A stretch of DNA of 64,000 nucleotides. It comes from Bdellovibrionales bacterium (lineage in GTDB: Bacteria; Bdellovibrionota; UBA1018). The stretch spans positions 46,019-110,018 of the forward strand of contig JAEUWC010000004.1 in the NCBI GenBank assembly GCA_016786465.1, given 5' to 3'. The position numbers and the translations under genes were made by a program. The notes under the pieces were generated by a model. That model did not search any database. It saw nothing but the letters and a program-made list of their open reading frames with translations, and was not told the origin of the DNA. Positions 25,191-33,571 of this stretch are shown piece after piece. The stretch's first letter is position 1, and every line of letters starts with the position of its first letter.

Positions 25191-27707
25191 TCAAGCCAGT
25201 GGGTCTTCAGGCCACTTATGCTTGGGGTAATCCCGAGATAGTTCACGCCGAATTTCTGGATAGGCCCGTTTCCAAAAGCCAGCTAGATCCTGCGTGACTT
25301 GAACCGGACGCTGGGAAGGCGCCAAAAGCTTTAGGGTCAGCGCGACCTGTCCCCTACCCACCTTTGGGCCTTCTTTCATCCCAAAGAAATCCTGAATTCT
25401 GGATTCAATCCAAGGTGGCTGCGTGGGTTCGTAAGTCACGCGACATTTTCGCCCGCGAGAAAGCAACACGACTTCGGGTGCCGTCTGTTCAAACGCGGAT
25501 TTAACGGATGGATCCAAGTGCGAAAGCGTGAATTCAAAAAAATCCGTTTGAAGAGCGTCGGAAAGCTTTGTGTACCCGTAAAGCCATTTTTCAAGTGCAA
25601 GCTTTAGCGTTTCAGGTTTTTCCCAGTCAGAAACGCCGGGCATTTGGGCCAAAAAACCTGCTGCAAATCGCCAGCGGTTCTTCCAATTTTCCAGCTTTTC
25701 AGGATCAATCGCCCGATGCAATGCCCCGCGATTCTTGGGATCCGTTAGCGTCGTCGCAAAAAATCTTGCAGCAGAATCCCAGTTTTCGGGTGGACGCTTT
25801 TCAGAACTGATCGCCATTTCCAAAAGTTTCATTTCAGAAAGGGATTCAATCCGGTCACTTTCTGAAACAAAACGGAACGATTCTGTTTCCTGAACCAAGG
25901 CAGGTTCAAGATCGAAAAGCCAAAGCGGATCGATTTCACACCAGGCCTTGGCTTCTACCCGAATGCGGTTGGGCATTCCTGGTCTTTGCGCCCCACGAAA
26001 TTCGGCAGCTTCCGGAATAACTACAAATTCAGAAGACCCAAGCGCTGCAGCAGATTCGGGAAGCGGAATACTGCCGCCCCCCGAAAGTGAATAGTCCGTA
26101 CCACCAGGTCTTCGTTTCCCAACACGGTCTGGAAAACCCGCCAAGATGGCTTGCGCGATCTTTTCATCGGTTGGGGGCGAAAAGTCCTGGCCCGGAAATG
26201 CGGATCGCAAAGTCGATTCGATCCTTTCAGCCGAATGCGAAGTCGGAAACTTCCGGGCAAATCCTTCTTGATCCAAAGCGCCTTCCAAAAGACTTTCTTG
26301 AAGCGCAGCCGCAAGCTTTCGACCGGTTGCCGGAATTCCAAGACTTTGAGCGCGAAAACAAAGGCGCGCAAGCCGCGGATGAAGTGGCATGGATGCAGCC
26401 TTTTTTCCAAACGGCGTGAGCGATGAATCCAGATCTTCCGACACCAGCGCACCAATGCGATGAAGCGTTTGTGCGGATTGTTCTAGTCGCCCTAACTGCG
26501 GCGATTCAAACCAAGGAAAGTCCTTCAGTGAACGGGTCCCTTGGGCTTTCAATTCCAGAATCGGTTGAGCAAGGTCGGCGCGCTTGATTTCGGGTGGGTC
26601 AAAATGCGGGCGTGCTTCCCAATCGGCTTTTGAAAAAAGGCGGATGCAAAGTCCAGGCTTTTCGCGACCCGCGCGACCTGCGCGCTGGGTCCCGCTGGCC
26701 CGGGAATGAGATTTCAGTTCTAGTCTGGAAATCCCAGAAAATGCGGAAACCGTCGACTGACGAACTTGGCCAGAATCGATCACGACACTGACGCCGGGAA
26801 TGGTGACGGATGATTCTGCGACATTGGTCGAAAGAATCACCTTTCTTTTATTTGATGGCCCAACTGCGCGCGCCTGATCTTCCTTTTCAAGTTCTCCATG
26901 CAAAGGCAAAACTTCCAGGCCCTGTCCAACCTGACGCCCCAAACGTTCACGAACCGCTTCTTCACAACGGCGGATTTCTCCCTTACCCGGAAGAAAAACC
27001 AAGATATCACCTGGTTCATAACCGCCAGCGACCGTTTCGGTTTGACCTGATTTTTCTGCGTCCCAGATTTTTTCAACCGCCATTGCCACTGCAGTTTCAA
27101 GCGTGTTTGCAACTGGCCAGTAAACGGTTTGAATCGGAAACACGCGGCCCGAAACGGAAATCACCTGCGCCTGGGGTAAATAGGCCCGAAGGGCTTCAAG
27201 ATCCAAGGTTGCCGACATGACAACGATCTTCAGATCCGGTCGGGTTGTCATTTGCAGCCTGACCAAACAGGCAAGCGCCAGATCTGAATGGATGTGCCGT
27301 TCATGAAATTCATCCAGCACCACCACGGAAAGATCCGAAGCCTGGGGGTCTGTCACTAGTTTTCGGGTCAAAAGTCCTTCCGTAAAAAACCAAAGCCGTG
27401 TCGATTCGCCCCCCACTTTTTCGAATCGATATTGGTAACCGATGTCCTGCCCGACTTCTTGTCCGCATTCCTCAGCGACCCTTGCGGCGGCCATCTTTGC
27501 AGCCAGACGCCTGGGTTCTAGGACTGCGATTTTTTTGCCCCCTTGTGCAAAGCCGGCTTCCAATAACGCCCTAGGAAGTCGCGTGGTTTTTCCAGCGCCG
27601 GGTTCAGCGTGAACAATCAGAAATGGATTTGCCCGAAGGGCTTCGACAATCTGGAGAAGATGCCCATCGATCGGAAGCGCGATGCGGGCCTCGGGGCTCG
27701 GTTTCAT
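25191..27707 (-). CDS. hrpB: ATP-dependent helicase HrpB
   Basis: An 838-residue DEAH-box helicase. The start at 27707 (MKPSPEARIALPIDGHL) matches the usual HrpB N-terminus; 30 further upstream codons are in frame but lie in the promoter region. Walker A is GAGKTTRLP (37-45), the DEAH box is DEFH in VVVLDEFHERHIH, motif III is VVMSATLD, and motif VI lies in the QRAGRAGREKPG segment. The C-terminal HrpB-specific domain is complete, ending DYPKHKWPEDP, which is typical. Its cellular role is poorly known in most bacteria (RNA helicase; an adhesin mRNA-processing role in Borrelia). No frameshift seen. Confidence 0.95.
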   Translation of the reverse strand: MKPSPEARIALPIDGHLLQIVEALRANPFLIVHAEPGAGKTTRLPRALLEAGFAQGGKKIAVLEPRRLAAKMAAARVAEECGQEVGQDIGYQYRFEKVGGESTRLWFFTEGLLTRKLVTDPQASDLSVVVLDEFHERHIHSDLALACLVRLQMTTRPDLKIVVMSATLDLEALRAYLPQAQVISVSGRVFPIQTVYWPVANTLETAVAMAVEKIWDAEKSGQTETVAGGYEPGDILVFLPGKGEIRRCEEAVRERLGRQVGQGLEVLPLHGELEKEDQARAVGPSNKRKVILSTNVAESSVTIPGVSVVIDSGQVRQSTVSAFSGISRLELKSHSRASGTQRAGRAGREKPGLCIRLFSKADWEARPHFDPPEIKRADLAQPILELKAQGTRSLKDFPWFESPQLGRLEQSAQTLHRIGALVSEDLDSSLTPFGKKAASMPLHPRLARLCFRAQSLGIPATGRKLAAALQESLLEGALDQEGFARKFPTSHSAERIESTLRSAFPGQDFSPPTDEKIAQAILAGFPDRVGKRRPGGTDYSLSGGGSIPLPESAAALGSSEFVVIPEAAEFRGAQRPGMPNRIRVEAKAWCEIDPLWLFDLEPALVQETESFRFVSESDRIESLSEMKLLEMAISSEKRPPENWDSAARFFATTLTDPKNRGALHRAIDPEKLENWKNRWRFAAGFLAQMPGVSDWEKPETLKLALEKWLYGYTKLSDALQTDFFEFTLSHLDPSVKSAFEQTAPEVVLLSRGRKCRVTYEPTQPPWIESRIQDFFGMKEGPKVGRGQVALTLKLLAPSQRPVQVTQDLAGFWKRAYPEIRRELSRDYPKHKWPEDPLA

Positions 27708-27735
27708 GGATTTCCCCACCCTAGCATTTTTCCTA

Positions 27736-27753
27736 ACCGACCGCCCGTTCGGT
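27736..27753. promoter_or_regulatory. Imperfect palindrome, possible second TetR operator
   Basis: Arms ACCGA (27736-27740) and TCGGT (27749-27753) are perfect complements; extending inward, 7 of 9 positions match. It shares the ACCG/CGGT half-site flavour of many TetR operators and of the palindrome at 27832. It lies 29 bp upstream of the hrpB start, so it could also affect hrpB. Confidence 0.4.
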
Positions 27754-27821
27754 ATGACAAAGATGGGCACCCCACGGGGGCACCCGGTTTTTATCAATAA
27801 TTACAGGTATATTTTATGGGT

Positions 27822-27849
27822 TTGACAAAAATACGAACGGTCGTACTAT
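27822..27849 (+). promoter_or_regulatory. tetR promoter with operator palindrome in the spacer
   Basis: A perfect -35 TTGACA (27822-27827) and a -10 TACTAT (27844-27849) are 16 bp apart. Inside the spacer and -10 lies the palindrome TACGA-ACGG-TCGTA (27832-27845). This arrangement predicts repression by the TetR protein encoded 52 bp downstream, i.e. autoregulation of the tetR-hydrolase operon. Direct binding is inference. Confidence 0.6.
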
Positions 27850-27901
27850 TTAGATATCAAGTTCGGGTCGTAAAGTCCGATCCGCTACACGAAGGCTGAA
27901 T

Positions 27902-28516
27902 ATGGAAAAGATCATGAAAAAAGGCGACCTCACCCGGCAAAACATCTTGTCTCGCGCCGTGGACTTGGCTTCCCAACTGGGCCTTGAAGGGCTGAGCATC
28001 GGACTTCTGGCCAATACGCTGAATCTTTCCAAAAGTGGTTTATTCGCTCACTTCCAATCCAAAGAAGCACTTCAAATCCAAGTTTTGGATGCTGGCGCCC
28101 TGATCTTTTCTGAAATGGTCGTTCGACCTGCGATTCAAGAACCCCGCGGGGAACCTAGGATCCGCGCGATTTTTGAAAAATGGATTCAGTGGGTCCAGTC
28201 AAAGTCGAACGCAGGCGGTTGCCTGTTTGTTGCCGCAAGCGCCGAACTGGACGACCGCGCCGGCCCCGTTCGCGATCATTTGGTCAAGATTCAGAAGGAT
28301 TGGCTTAACACCCGAGTTCGCGTCGCCATGACAGGGGTCGAAAAAGGTTTCTTTCGATCGGACCTAGACTGCGAACAATTCGCTTTTGAAGAACACGGGA
28401 TCATGTTGGCGTACCATCACACCGCGCGTTTGCTTCGCGATCCCAAAGCCGAAGTACGCGCACGTCAGGCCTTTGAACGATTGATTCAAGCTTCGCAACC
28501 GCCGAGGTCCGTATGA
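27902..28516 (+). CDS. TetR/AcrR family transcriptional regulator
   Basis: A 204-residue repressor. The N-terminal helix-turn-helix is clear: TRQNILSRAVDLASQLGLEG then LANTLNLSKSGLFAHFQSKEALQ (about 11-56). The remaining ligand-binding region contains GGCLFVAASAELDDRAGPVRDHL, a pattern seen in a common TetR subfamily with a TetR_C-like domain. It is preceded by a canonical -35 with an operator-like palindrome in the spacer, which suggests autorepression. The alpha/beta hydrolase downstream overlaps or nearly abuts it (an ATG overlaps its stop as ATGA), so the hydrolase is the obvious regulated gene. The ligand is unknown. Confidence 0.92.
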   Translation: MEKIMKKGDLTRQNILSRAVDLASQLGLEGLSIGLLANTLNLSKSGLFAHFQSKEALQIQVLDAGALIFSEMVVRPAIQEPRGEPRIRAIFEKWIQWVQSKSNAGGCLFVAASAELDDRAGPVRDHLVKIQKDWLNTRVRVAMTGVEKGFFRSDLDCEQFAFEEHGIMLAYHHTARLLRDPKAEVRARQAFERLIQASQPPRSV

Positions 28517-28575
28517 CTTTGTCGAACCGAATTTCTGATTTGTGGTCGCAGTTGAAGGGTCTTTTGAACGGTAAA

Positions 28576-28582
28576 AAGGAGA
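28576..28582 (+). promoter_or_regulatory. Strong ribosome binding site deciding the hydrolase start
   Basis: AAGGAGA ends 5 bases before the ATG at 28588. The same AGGAGA-AAACT-ATG arrangement precedes hppA on the other strand. It favours 28588 over the in-frame ATG at 28513. Confidence 0.65.
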
Positions 28583-28587
28583 AAACT

Positions 28588-29526
28588 ATGTTGAACCAAG
28601 CCGCTATCCAAGACGTCGCTGGAAGAATCCCCACTTCTGAAGGAACACTTCAAGTGAAACTGAAGGACTGGACCAAGACGTTTAAGACCCAGGCGCTACC
28701 TGTCGGTATGCAAATCCTAGATCGACTTGCCCCTAATAGCGCTGCAGCGTTGGCTGAAAAAATTTTCTTAACCCCCCCAAAGCTACCGCGAAACGGAAGT
28801 GAAACGGCGATGCTGAAAACCGGCCATCGTTTTCACGTTCCGTTTCGCGGGATGAAGCTTGCGGCCTGGAGCTGGAATTCCGGTGAAAAGGACGCAAAGT
28901 CCAAGGGCACGGTCCTTTTTATTCACGGATGGGGTGGCCGCGGTGGTCAGTTCTACGAATGGATCAGCCCGATGGTGAAAGCCGGATACAATGTGGTGGT
29001 CATGGACGCCAGTGGGCACGGCGACAGCGGTGGAAAACAAAGCTCTTTACCTGAATTCCGTGACGCGATTTTGGCGGTCGGAGAATCCGTGGGTCCACTT
29101 CACGCAGTGATTGGGCATTCCATGGGCGCTGCGGCCGCGACTGCCGCTGTTCACAGCGGACTTCAAGCCAAGCGCGTGGTGCTTTTAGGAAGCCCGATGT
29201 CCCTTTTTGAATACACCGACAAGTACACGCAGTGGCTGGGGCTGTCGGAAAAAAGCCGGCTTCGGATGCAGGCTAGAATGGAAAAACGTTTTCAAACGTC
29301 TTGGCATTCTTTGACCCTGGAACGAATCGTCCCGCTGATTCAAGTTCCCGGGCTTGTGATCCACGACCGCGGCGACCGCGATGCGCCTTATGAAAATGGA
29401 ATGAGCATTCACCAGCTTTGGAAGAATTCACAGCTATACACGACCGTAGGTCTTGGGCACTACCGGATCCTTCGCGCTAAACCTGTGATTGAACGCGCGC
29501 TTGAATTCCTGCGTGAGGCTGCCTAG
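28588..29526 (+). CDS. Alpha/beta hydrolase
   Basis: A 312-residue serine hydrolase. The oxyanion-hole segment is FIHGWGGRGG (111-120), the nucleophile elbow GHSMG puts the catalytic serine at 178, the acid is most likely Asp263 in HDRGDRDAP, and the catalytic histidine is His291 in GLGHYRIL. The canopy and substrate pocket are not diagnostic. The start is chosen at 28588 because of a strong AAGGAGA site; an ATG at 28513, which overlaps the tetR stop (ATGA), would add 25 basic residues and may be used by translational coupling. It is probably the target of the TetR regulator upstream and may process or detoxify its ligand, such as an ester or lactone. Confidence 0.85.
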   Translation: MLNQAAIQDVAGRIPTSEGTLQVKLKDWTKTFKTQALPVGMQILDRLAPNSAAALAEKIFLTPPKLPRNGSETAMLKTGHRFHVPFRGMKLAAWSWNSGEKDAKSKGTVLFIHGWGGRGGQFYEWISPMVKAGYNVVVMDASGHGDSGGKQSSLPEFRDAILAVGESVGPLHAVIGHSMGAAAATAAVHSGLQAKRVVLLGSPMSLFEYTDKYTQWLGLSEKSRLRMQARMEKRFQTSWHSLTLERIVPLIQVPGLVIHDRGDRDAPYENGMSIHQLWKNSQLYTTVGLGHYRILRAKPVIERALEFLREAA

Positions 29527-29557
29527 CTTGCGAAACTGAAAATTCCGCCAAAATAAA

Positions 29558-29588
29558 ACCGGGACCCAGACAGCGTCTGGATCCCGGT
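29558..29588 (-). terminator. Rho-independent terminator (minus strand)
   Basis: Two 14-nt arms (29558-29571 and 29575-29588) pair with one mismatch around a 3-nt loop. On the minus strand the hairpin is followed by TTTTATTTT, giving a good terminator for hppA readthrough; there is no U-tract on the plus strand. Confidence 0.7.
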
Positions 29589-29610
29589 CAACTTTAACGC
29601 ATCGAGCATC

Positions 29611-29633
29611 AAAAAGGGGTCAGACCCCTTTTT
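29611..29633. terminator. Bidirectional terminator between the hydrolase and hppA
   Basis: A perfect 10-bp inverted repeat, AAAAAGGGGT (29611-29620) and ACCCCTTTTT (29624-29633), flanks a CAG loop. The A-run and T-run make it work on both strands. It includes the first bases of the hppA stop codon. The core GGGGTCAGACCCC is a motif I have seen as a dispersed element in many proteobacteria. Confidence 0.8.
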
Positions 29634-32103
29634 AGGCGTGCTTGGCCTTCAAGCCGCTTTTGGCCTTGGTGTCAGCAATGCTTTCCGTCGTGATGCGCAT
29701 TCCGTAGAACGAGCGCCAGACGAAGAACAAGCCGACCACGAAGAAGCCCAATCCTACCCAGCGGGACATTTCCGCAAAAGCAGGGCTCACGGCGATCTCG
29801 ACGGCCAACAGACCGAAAAGAGTCGTGAACTTAATGACTGGGTTCAATGCAACCGACGAAGTGTCCTTGAACGGATCGCCCACGGTGTCGCCGACGACCG
29901 TCGCTGCGTGCAAAGGGGTTCCCTTCATGCGCAGATCGACTTCAACGACTTTCTTAGCGTTGTCCCAAGATCCACCGGCGTTCGCCATGAACATTGCCTG
30001 GAACAATCCGAAAGCTGCGATCGAAATCAAGTAGCTTGCGAAGAAGGTCGCGTCGAAGCAGGCAAATGCCAACGTCAACGAGAACACAACGCCGAAGATA
30101 TTGATCATACCTGCTTGCGCGTATTGCGTGCAGATCTTCACGACTTCGATCGAATCCTTTTCAGAAGCCTTGGCCGCTCCGTCCAGTTTGATGTTCTTTT
30201 TAATGAACTCGACTGCACGATAAGCACCCGTGGTCACTGCTTGGGTCGATGCTCCGGTGAACCAGTAAACGACTGCTCCGCCGCTGATCAGACCCAATAG
30301 GACGCGTGGGTCCAGAAGGTCCAACTTCAGATTCAGCAGAAGGATGATCGAGAAGATCATCGTCGTCGCGCCGATCACAGCCGTTCCGATCAAGACTGGC
30401 TTTGCGGTTGCCTTAAACGTGTTCCCTGCGGAATCGTTTTCTTCAAGGTACGCTTTGCCTTGCTCGAAATCAGGTTCGAAGCCGAACTTCGACTTGATTT
30501 CCTGCTTCACGCCCGGAACTTGCTCGATCAACGACAGTTCGAAAACGGACTGTGCGTTGTCGGTCACTGGACCGTAGCTGTCGACCGCGATGGTGACTGG
30601 ACCCATGCCCAAGAAACCGAAAGCGACCAGACCGAAAGCAAACACGGCTGGGTAAACCATGAACTGGTCTAGGCCCTGTGCCGAAGTCATGTACGCTGCT
30701 GCCATCAAGCCCACGATCGTGATGCCTTTCCAGAATGCGGAAAAGTTACCTGCGACGAATCCGGCTAGGATGGTTAGCGATGCTCCACCTTCGCGGGAAG
30801 CCGCGACGATTTCTGCAACGTGTTTCGACTTCGCCGAAGTGAAAGCCTTGGTCAGTTCAGGAATCACAGCAGCAGCGATGGTGCCGCAGCTGATGATCGT
30901 TGAAAGCTTCCACCACAATCCTGCAGGCAAATCACCGATCAAAAGATCGGAAACGCCGTAAGTGACTGCGATCGAAACCAACGAAGTGATCCAAACCAAC
31001 GTGGTCAAAGGCACTTCAAAGTCAAAGTGCTTCTTGTTGCCGAACAGGGCACGCGACATCACTTCGTTGATCCAGTAGGAAACGATCGAAGTCACGACCA
31101 TCAAAACGCGCATCGCGAAAATCCAGACGATCAGTTTCGCCTGAATTTCAAGGCCGTTTGGCATGGTGCCCAGTTTTCCGTCAGCGCCCATCATCTTGCC
31201 AGCGGCCAAAACGATGAAGCTGATCAAAGCAACGCCGGTGACGCCGTAAGTTTCGAAACCGTCAGCGGTTGGGCCGACCGAATCGCCTGCGTTGTCGCCG
31301 ACGCAGTCAGCGATGACGCCAGGGTTACGAGCATCGTCTTCCTTGATGTTGAAAACGATCTTCATCAAATCCGAACCGATGTCAGCGATCTTGGTGAAGA
31401 TACCGCCGGCGATACGAAGCGCCGAAGCGCCCAAGCTTTCGCCCACTGCGAAGCCGACGAAGCATGCGCCAGCCGATTCACGTTCGACGAAAAGAAGGAT
31501 GAAAAGCATCATGATCAATTCGACGCTGATCAAAAGAACGCCGATGGACATTCCCGAGCGAAGCGGAATTCCCATTACGTCGTATGGCTTTCCAGCCAGT
31601 GACGCGAATGCGGTACGCGAGTTCGCCCAGTTGTTGATGCGAATCCCGAACCAGGCCACCACAAGCGATCCCAAGATGCCCAAGACCGACCAGGTCAGAA
31701 TCAAAAAGGTTTTTCCCATCGACATGTGCTGCAAGCCGAAGAAGTACCAGAAAATGCAGGCGCCGATGATGGCTTCTAGCACGATCAAGAACTTCGCTTG
31801 TTGAATCAAGTAAGCAACGCAGGTCTTGTAAATCAGCGAAGAAACTTCAAGAAGGGATGAATGTGCTGGCAGGTTTTTCACTTTGAAAAATTCCCAAACG
31901 CCAAAGCCCATTCCAACAAAAACGACGACCATTCCCCATCCCAACAGAGAGGTTCCTGAAATCTGCGTTCCAAAAATATTAAACATCACATTCAAGTCTG
32001 GAATCGGAAGATCGGCTTCGCTGCCGAATGCACTTCCACCCAGACCCAGAGTCGAAGCGATCATCGCAAGACCCCAGATTTTGTTTTTGAGTCGATTGAA
32101 CAT
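29632..32103 (-). CDS. hppA: Membrane-bound proton/sodium-pumping pyrophosphatase (divergent clade)
   Basis: An 823-residue, ~16-helix pump that couples PPi hydrolysis to H+ and/or Na+ translocation. The start at 32103 is set by AGGAGA six bases upstream; the frame extends further but without an RBS. The N-terminus (GLAMIASTLGLGGSAFG) looks like a cleavable signal or a first TM helix. Catalytic motifs are present but unusual: DIGSDLMKIVF (241-251) replaces the canonical DVGADLVGKVE, while EDDARNPGVIADCVGDNAGD (255-274) and GDTVGDPFKDTS near the end are conserved. GNTFKA has Lys where K+-independent enzymes have it. The DIGSDL form matches the divergent clade reported for Chlorobium-type mPPases. 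Ion specificity needs assay. Confidence 0.93.
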   Translation of the reverse strand: MFNRLKNKIWGLAMIASTLGLGGSAFGSEADLPIPDLNVMFNIFGTQISGTSLLGWGMVVVFVGMGFGVWEFFKVKNLPAHSSLLEVSSLIYKTCVAYLIQQAKFLIVLEAIIGACIFWYFFGLQHMSMGKTFLILTWSVLGILGSLVVAWFGIRINNWANSRTAFASLAGKPYDVMGIPLRSGMSIGVLLISVELIMMLFILLFVERESAGACFVGFAVGESLGASALRIAGGIFTKIADIGSDLMKIVFNIKEDDARNPGVIADCVGDNAGDSVGPTADGFETYGVTGVALISFIVLAAGKMMGADGKLGTMPNGLEIQAKLIVWIFAMRVLMVVTSIVSYWINEVMSRALFGNKKHFDFEVPLTTLVWITSLVSIAVTYGVSDLLIGDLPAGLWWKLSTIISCGTIAAAVIPELTKAFTSAKSKHVAEIVAASREGGASLTILAGFVAGNFSAFWKGITIVGLMAAAYMTSAQGLDQFMVYPAVFAFGLVAFGFLGMGPVTIAVDSYGPVTDNAQSVFELSLIEQVPGVKQEIKSKFGFEPDFEQGKAYLEENDSAGNTFKATAKPVLIGTAVIGATTMIFSIILLLNLKLDLLDPRVLLGLISGGAVVYWFTGASTQAVTTGAYRAVEFIKKNIKLDGAAKASEKDSIEVVKICTQYAQAGMINIFGVVFSLTLAFACFDATFFASYLISIAAFGLFQAMFMANAGGSWDNAKKVVEVDLRMKGTPLHAATVVGDTVGDPFKDTSSVALNPVIKFTTLFGLLAVEIAVSPAFAEMSRWVGLGFFVVGLFFVWRSFYGMRITTESIADTKAKSGLKAKHA

Positions 32104-32275
32104 AGTTTTCTCCTGAAATCCGACAGTGGCCGCTCGCAGTTTCAATAATTCGTCGACTGCGCACGCTTCGTGTCAGGAGGTTGATATTCCCGATTTTTTC
32201 GGTACTCACATGGGTAAAGGAAATCCCTAGGCAATGTCAATGGGCCAGCCAAGATGCCCGGGATCCACGGAAGTT

Positions 32276-33571
32276 TTAACGCGACGCGCGACGCGGTCGC
32301 AAAGCAAGGCTTCGCATCCCCACCAAAAACGCCGTCCAAACCCAGGCCCCCACCGCACAGGCCATTAAGAAGATCGGAACCCCTTGGGCTTCTCCCGACT
32401 GCATGAAGATCCGACTGAGCCACCAGGCCGCAGCCGCCGAAACCGACCTTTCCAAAAGCGATTCCAGTGAAATCAAGGTTGCACGAACCCGTGGACGAAG
32501 AACCGCTTCATTTACGGCCTGCTTTTGGAAAGGCATGGCTACCCCACCGACTAAGGTCGCTAAACCCAAAAGCACCCATGTGCCGGTTTTGCCGGCCAAT
32601 GGAAGACACCCGTAAAAGGTGGATTCGATCAGGGTCAAAAAAAGAACCCATTCATAAGCGCGAACCCGGCCGGCAAAAAGCCTTGCGATTCGTTTCACCT
32701 GAAAGGCCCCGATGGCTTCCGTGCAGGCGGTTACAGCCAAGACCGTACCTGCAAGCTTCCAGTCAATTCCTTTTGAAGTCAGAATCGGCTGAAAAAGATT
32801 CACAAAAACGACACGATCCAGAACAAAAATCGGGACGCCCAAAACCAAAGCGATCCTTAAAAGCGGTGCTTCGCGAATGTCTTGAATCGCATCGCGAATT
32901 CTTGCGACCACTGAAGCCAAGGCCTTTTCGGGGCCTGCGTCCAAGGTCCCTGGAACATCCGGCGGCAACCGAAACGCAAAGTAAAGTGCGACCACGCCCC
33001 CCAAAGCAGTCAGCCAGTACGGAAGGCTTAGATGAAAATTCATCAAAAACCCGATTCCGGCCCAACCGAAAACCCGGCTTGCAAGCCCAGCGACCCGTGC
33101 CCGGGCTTCCATTGCGGCGTATTCTGAAACGGCGCCTTCTTTTTTCAAGTGTTCAAAAAAGTACGCGCTAAAGGCCCCGCTAATGAAAGACCGTGCGGAT
33201 GCGGTCAAAAGAAAATGGGTTAGCATCCAGGCGTAAGACACTGTGGGATCTGTCCCCCAGTTTCGAATCACCCCGTCGACCAGAATTCCAGGCGCGATGT
33301 TTGAAAGAAAAAAGCAGATCGCCCCTACCCGAACGCTTAAGCGCCGACCGAAAAGGTCTGCAAAAAGTCCTGTTGGGATTTCAAGAAAACAAAATGACAG
33401 ATAGTAGATCGACTGAATTTCCAGAATCTTGGCCCCAGAAATCCCGACTCGTTTCTGGAATTCGTAAAAAACAGGAATCCATAAAAGCAGCTGAAACGCC
33501 GCCATGAAACCGATGTATTGCGCCGAAAGGGCTTTCCAAAACGGCCGACTGGTACGGTCTTTATCCGGCAT
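32276..33571 (-). CDS. MFS transporter
   Basis: A 431-residue, roughly 12-helix permease of the major facilitator superfamily. The loop between helices 2 and 3 holds the MFS motif A variant GLFADLFGRRLSVRVG, and the first helices read YIGFMAAFQLLLWIPVFYEFQ. The second half repeats the fold, with GVPIFVLDRVVFVNLFQPIL. No drug- or sugar-specific motif stands out. Its start overlaps the end of the PEP-domain gene by 11 bp, so they are co-transcribed. It is followed by hppA after about 170 bp. Export or uptake and substrate cannot be judged. Confidence 0.85.
   Translation of the reverse strand: MPDKDRTSRPFWKALSAQYIGFMAAFQLLLWIPVFYEFQKRVGISGAKILEIQSIYYLSFCFLEIPTGLFADLFGRRLSVRVGAICFFLSNIAPGILVDGVIRNWGTDPTVSYAWMLTHFLLTASARSFISGAFSAYFFEHLKKEGAVSEYAAMEARARVAGLASRVFGWAGIGFLMNFHLSLPYWLTALGGVVALYFAFRLPPDVPGTLDAGPEKALASVVARIRDAIQDIREAPLLRIALVLGVPIFVLDRVVFVNLFQPILTSKGIDWKLAGTVLAVTACTEAIGAFQVKRIARLFAGRVRAYEWVLFLTLIESTFYGCLPLAGKTGTWVLLGLATLVGGVAMPFQKQAVNEAVLRPRVRATLISLESLLERSVSAAAAWWLSRIFMQSGEAQGVPIFLMACAVGAWVWTAFLVGMRSLALRPRRASR

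Noticed and set aside
31027..31602. A 191-residue plus-strand frame inside hppA
   Set aside because: It lies antisense inside a conserved pump gene and has no signal, motif or RBS; it is a by-product of the codon pattern of hppA.
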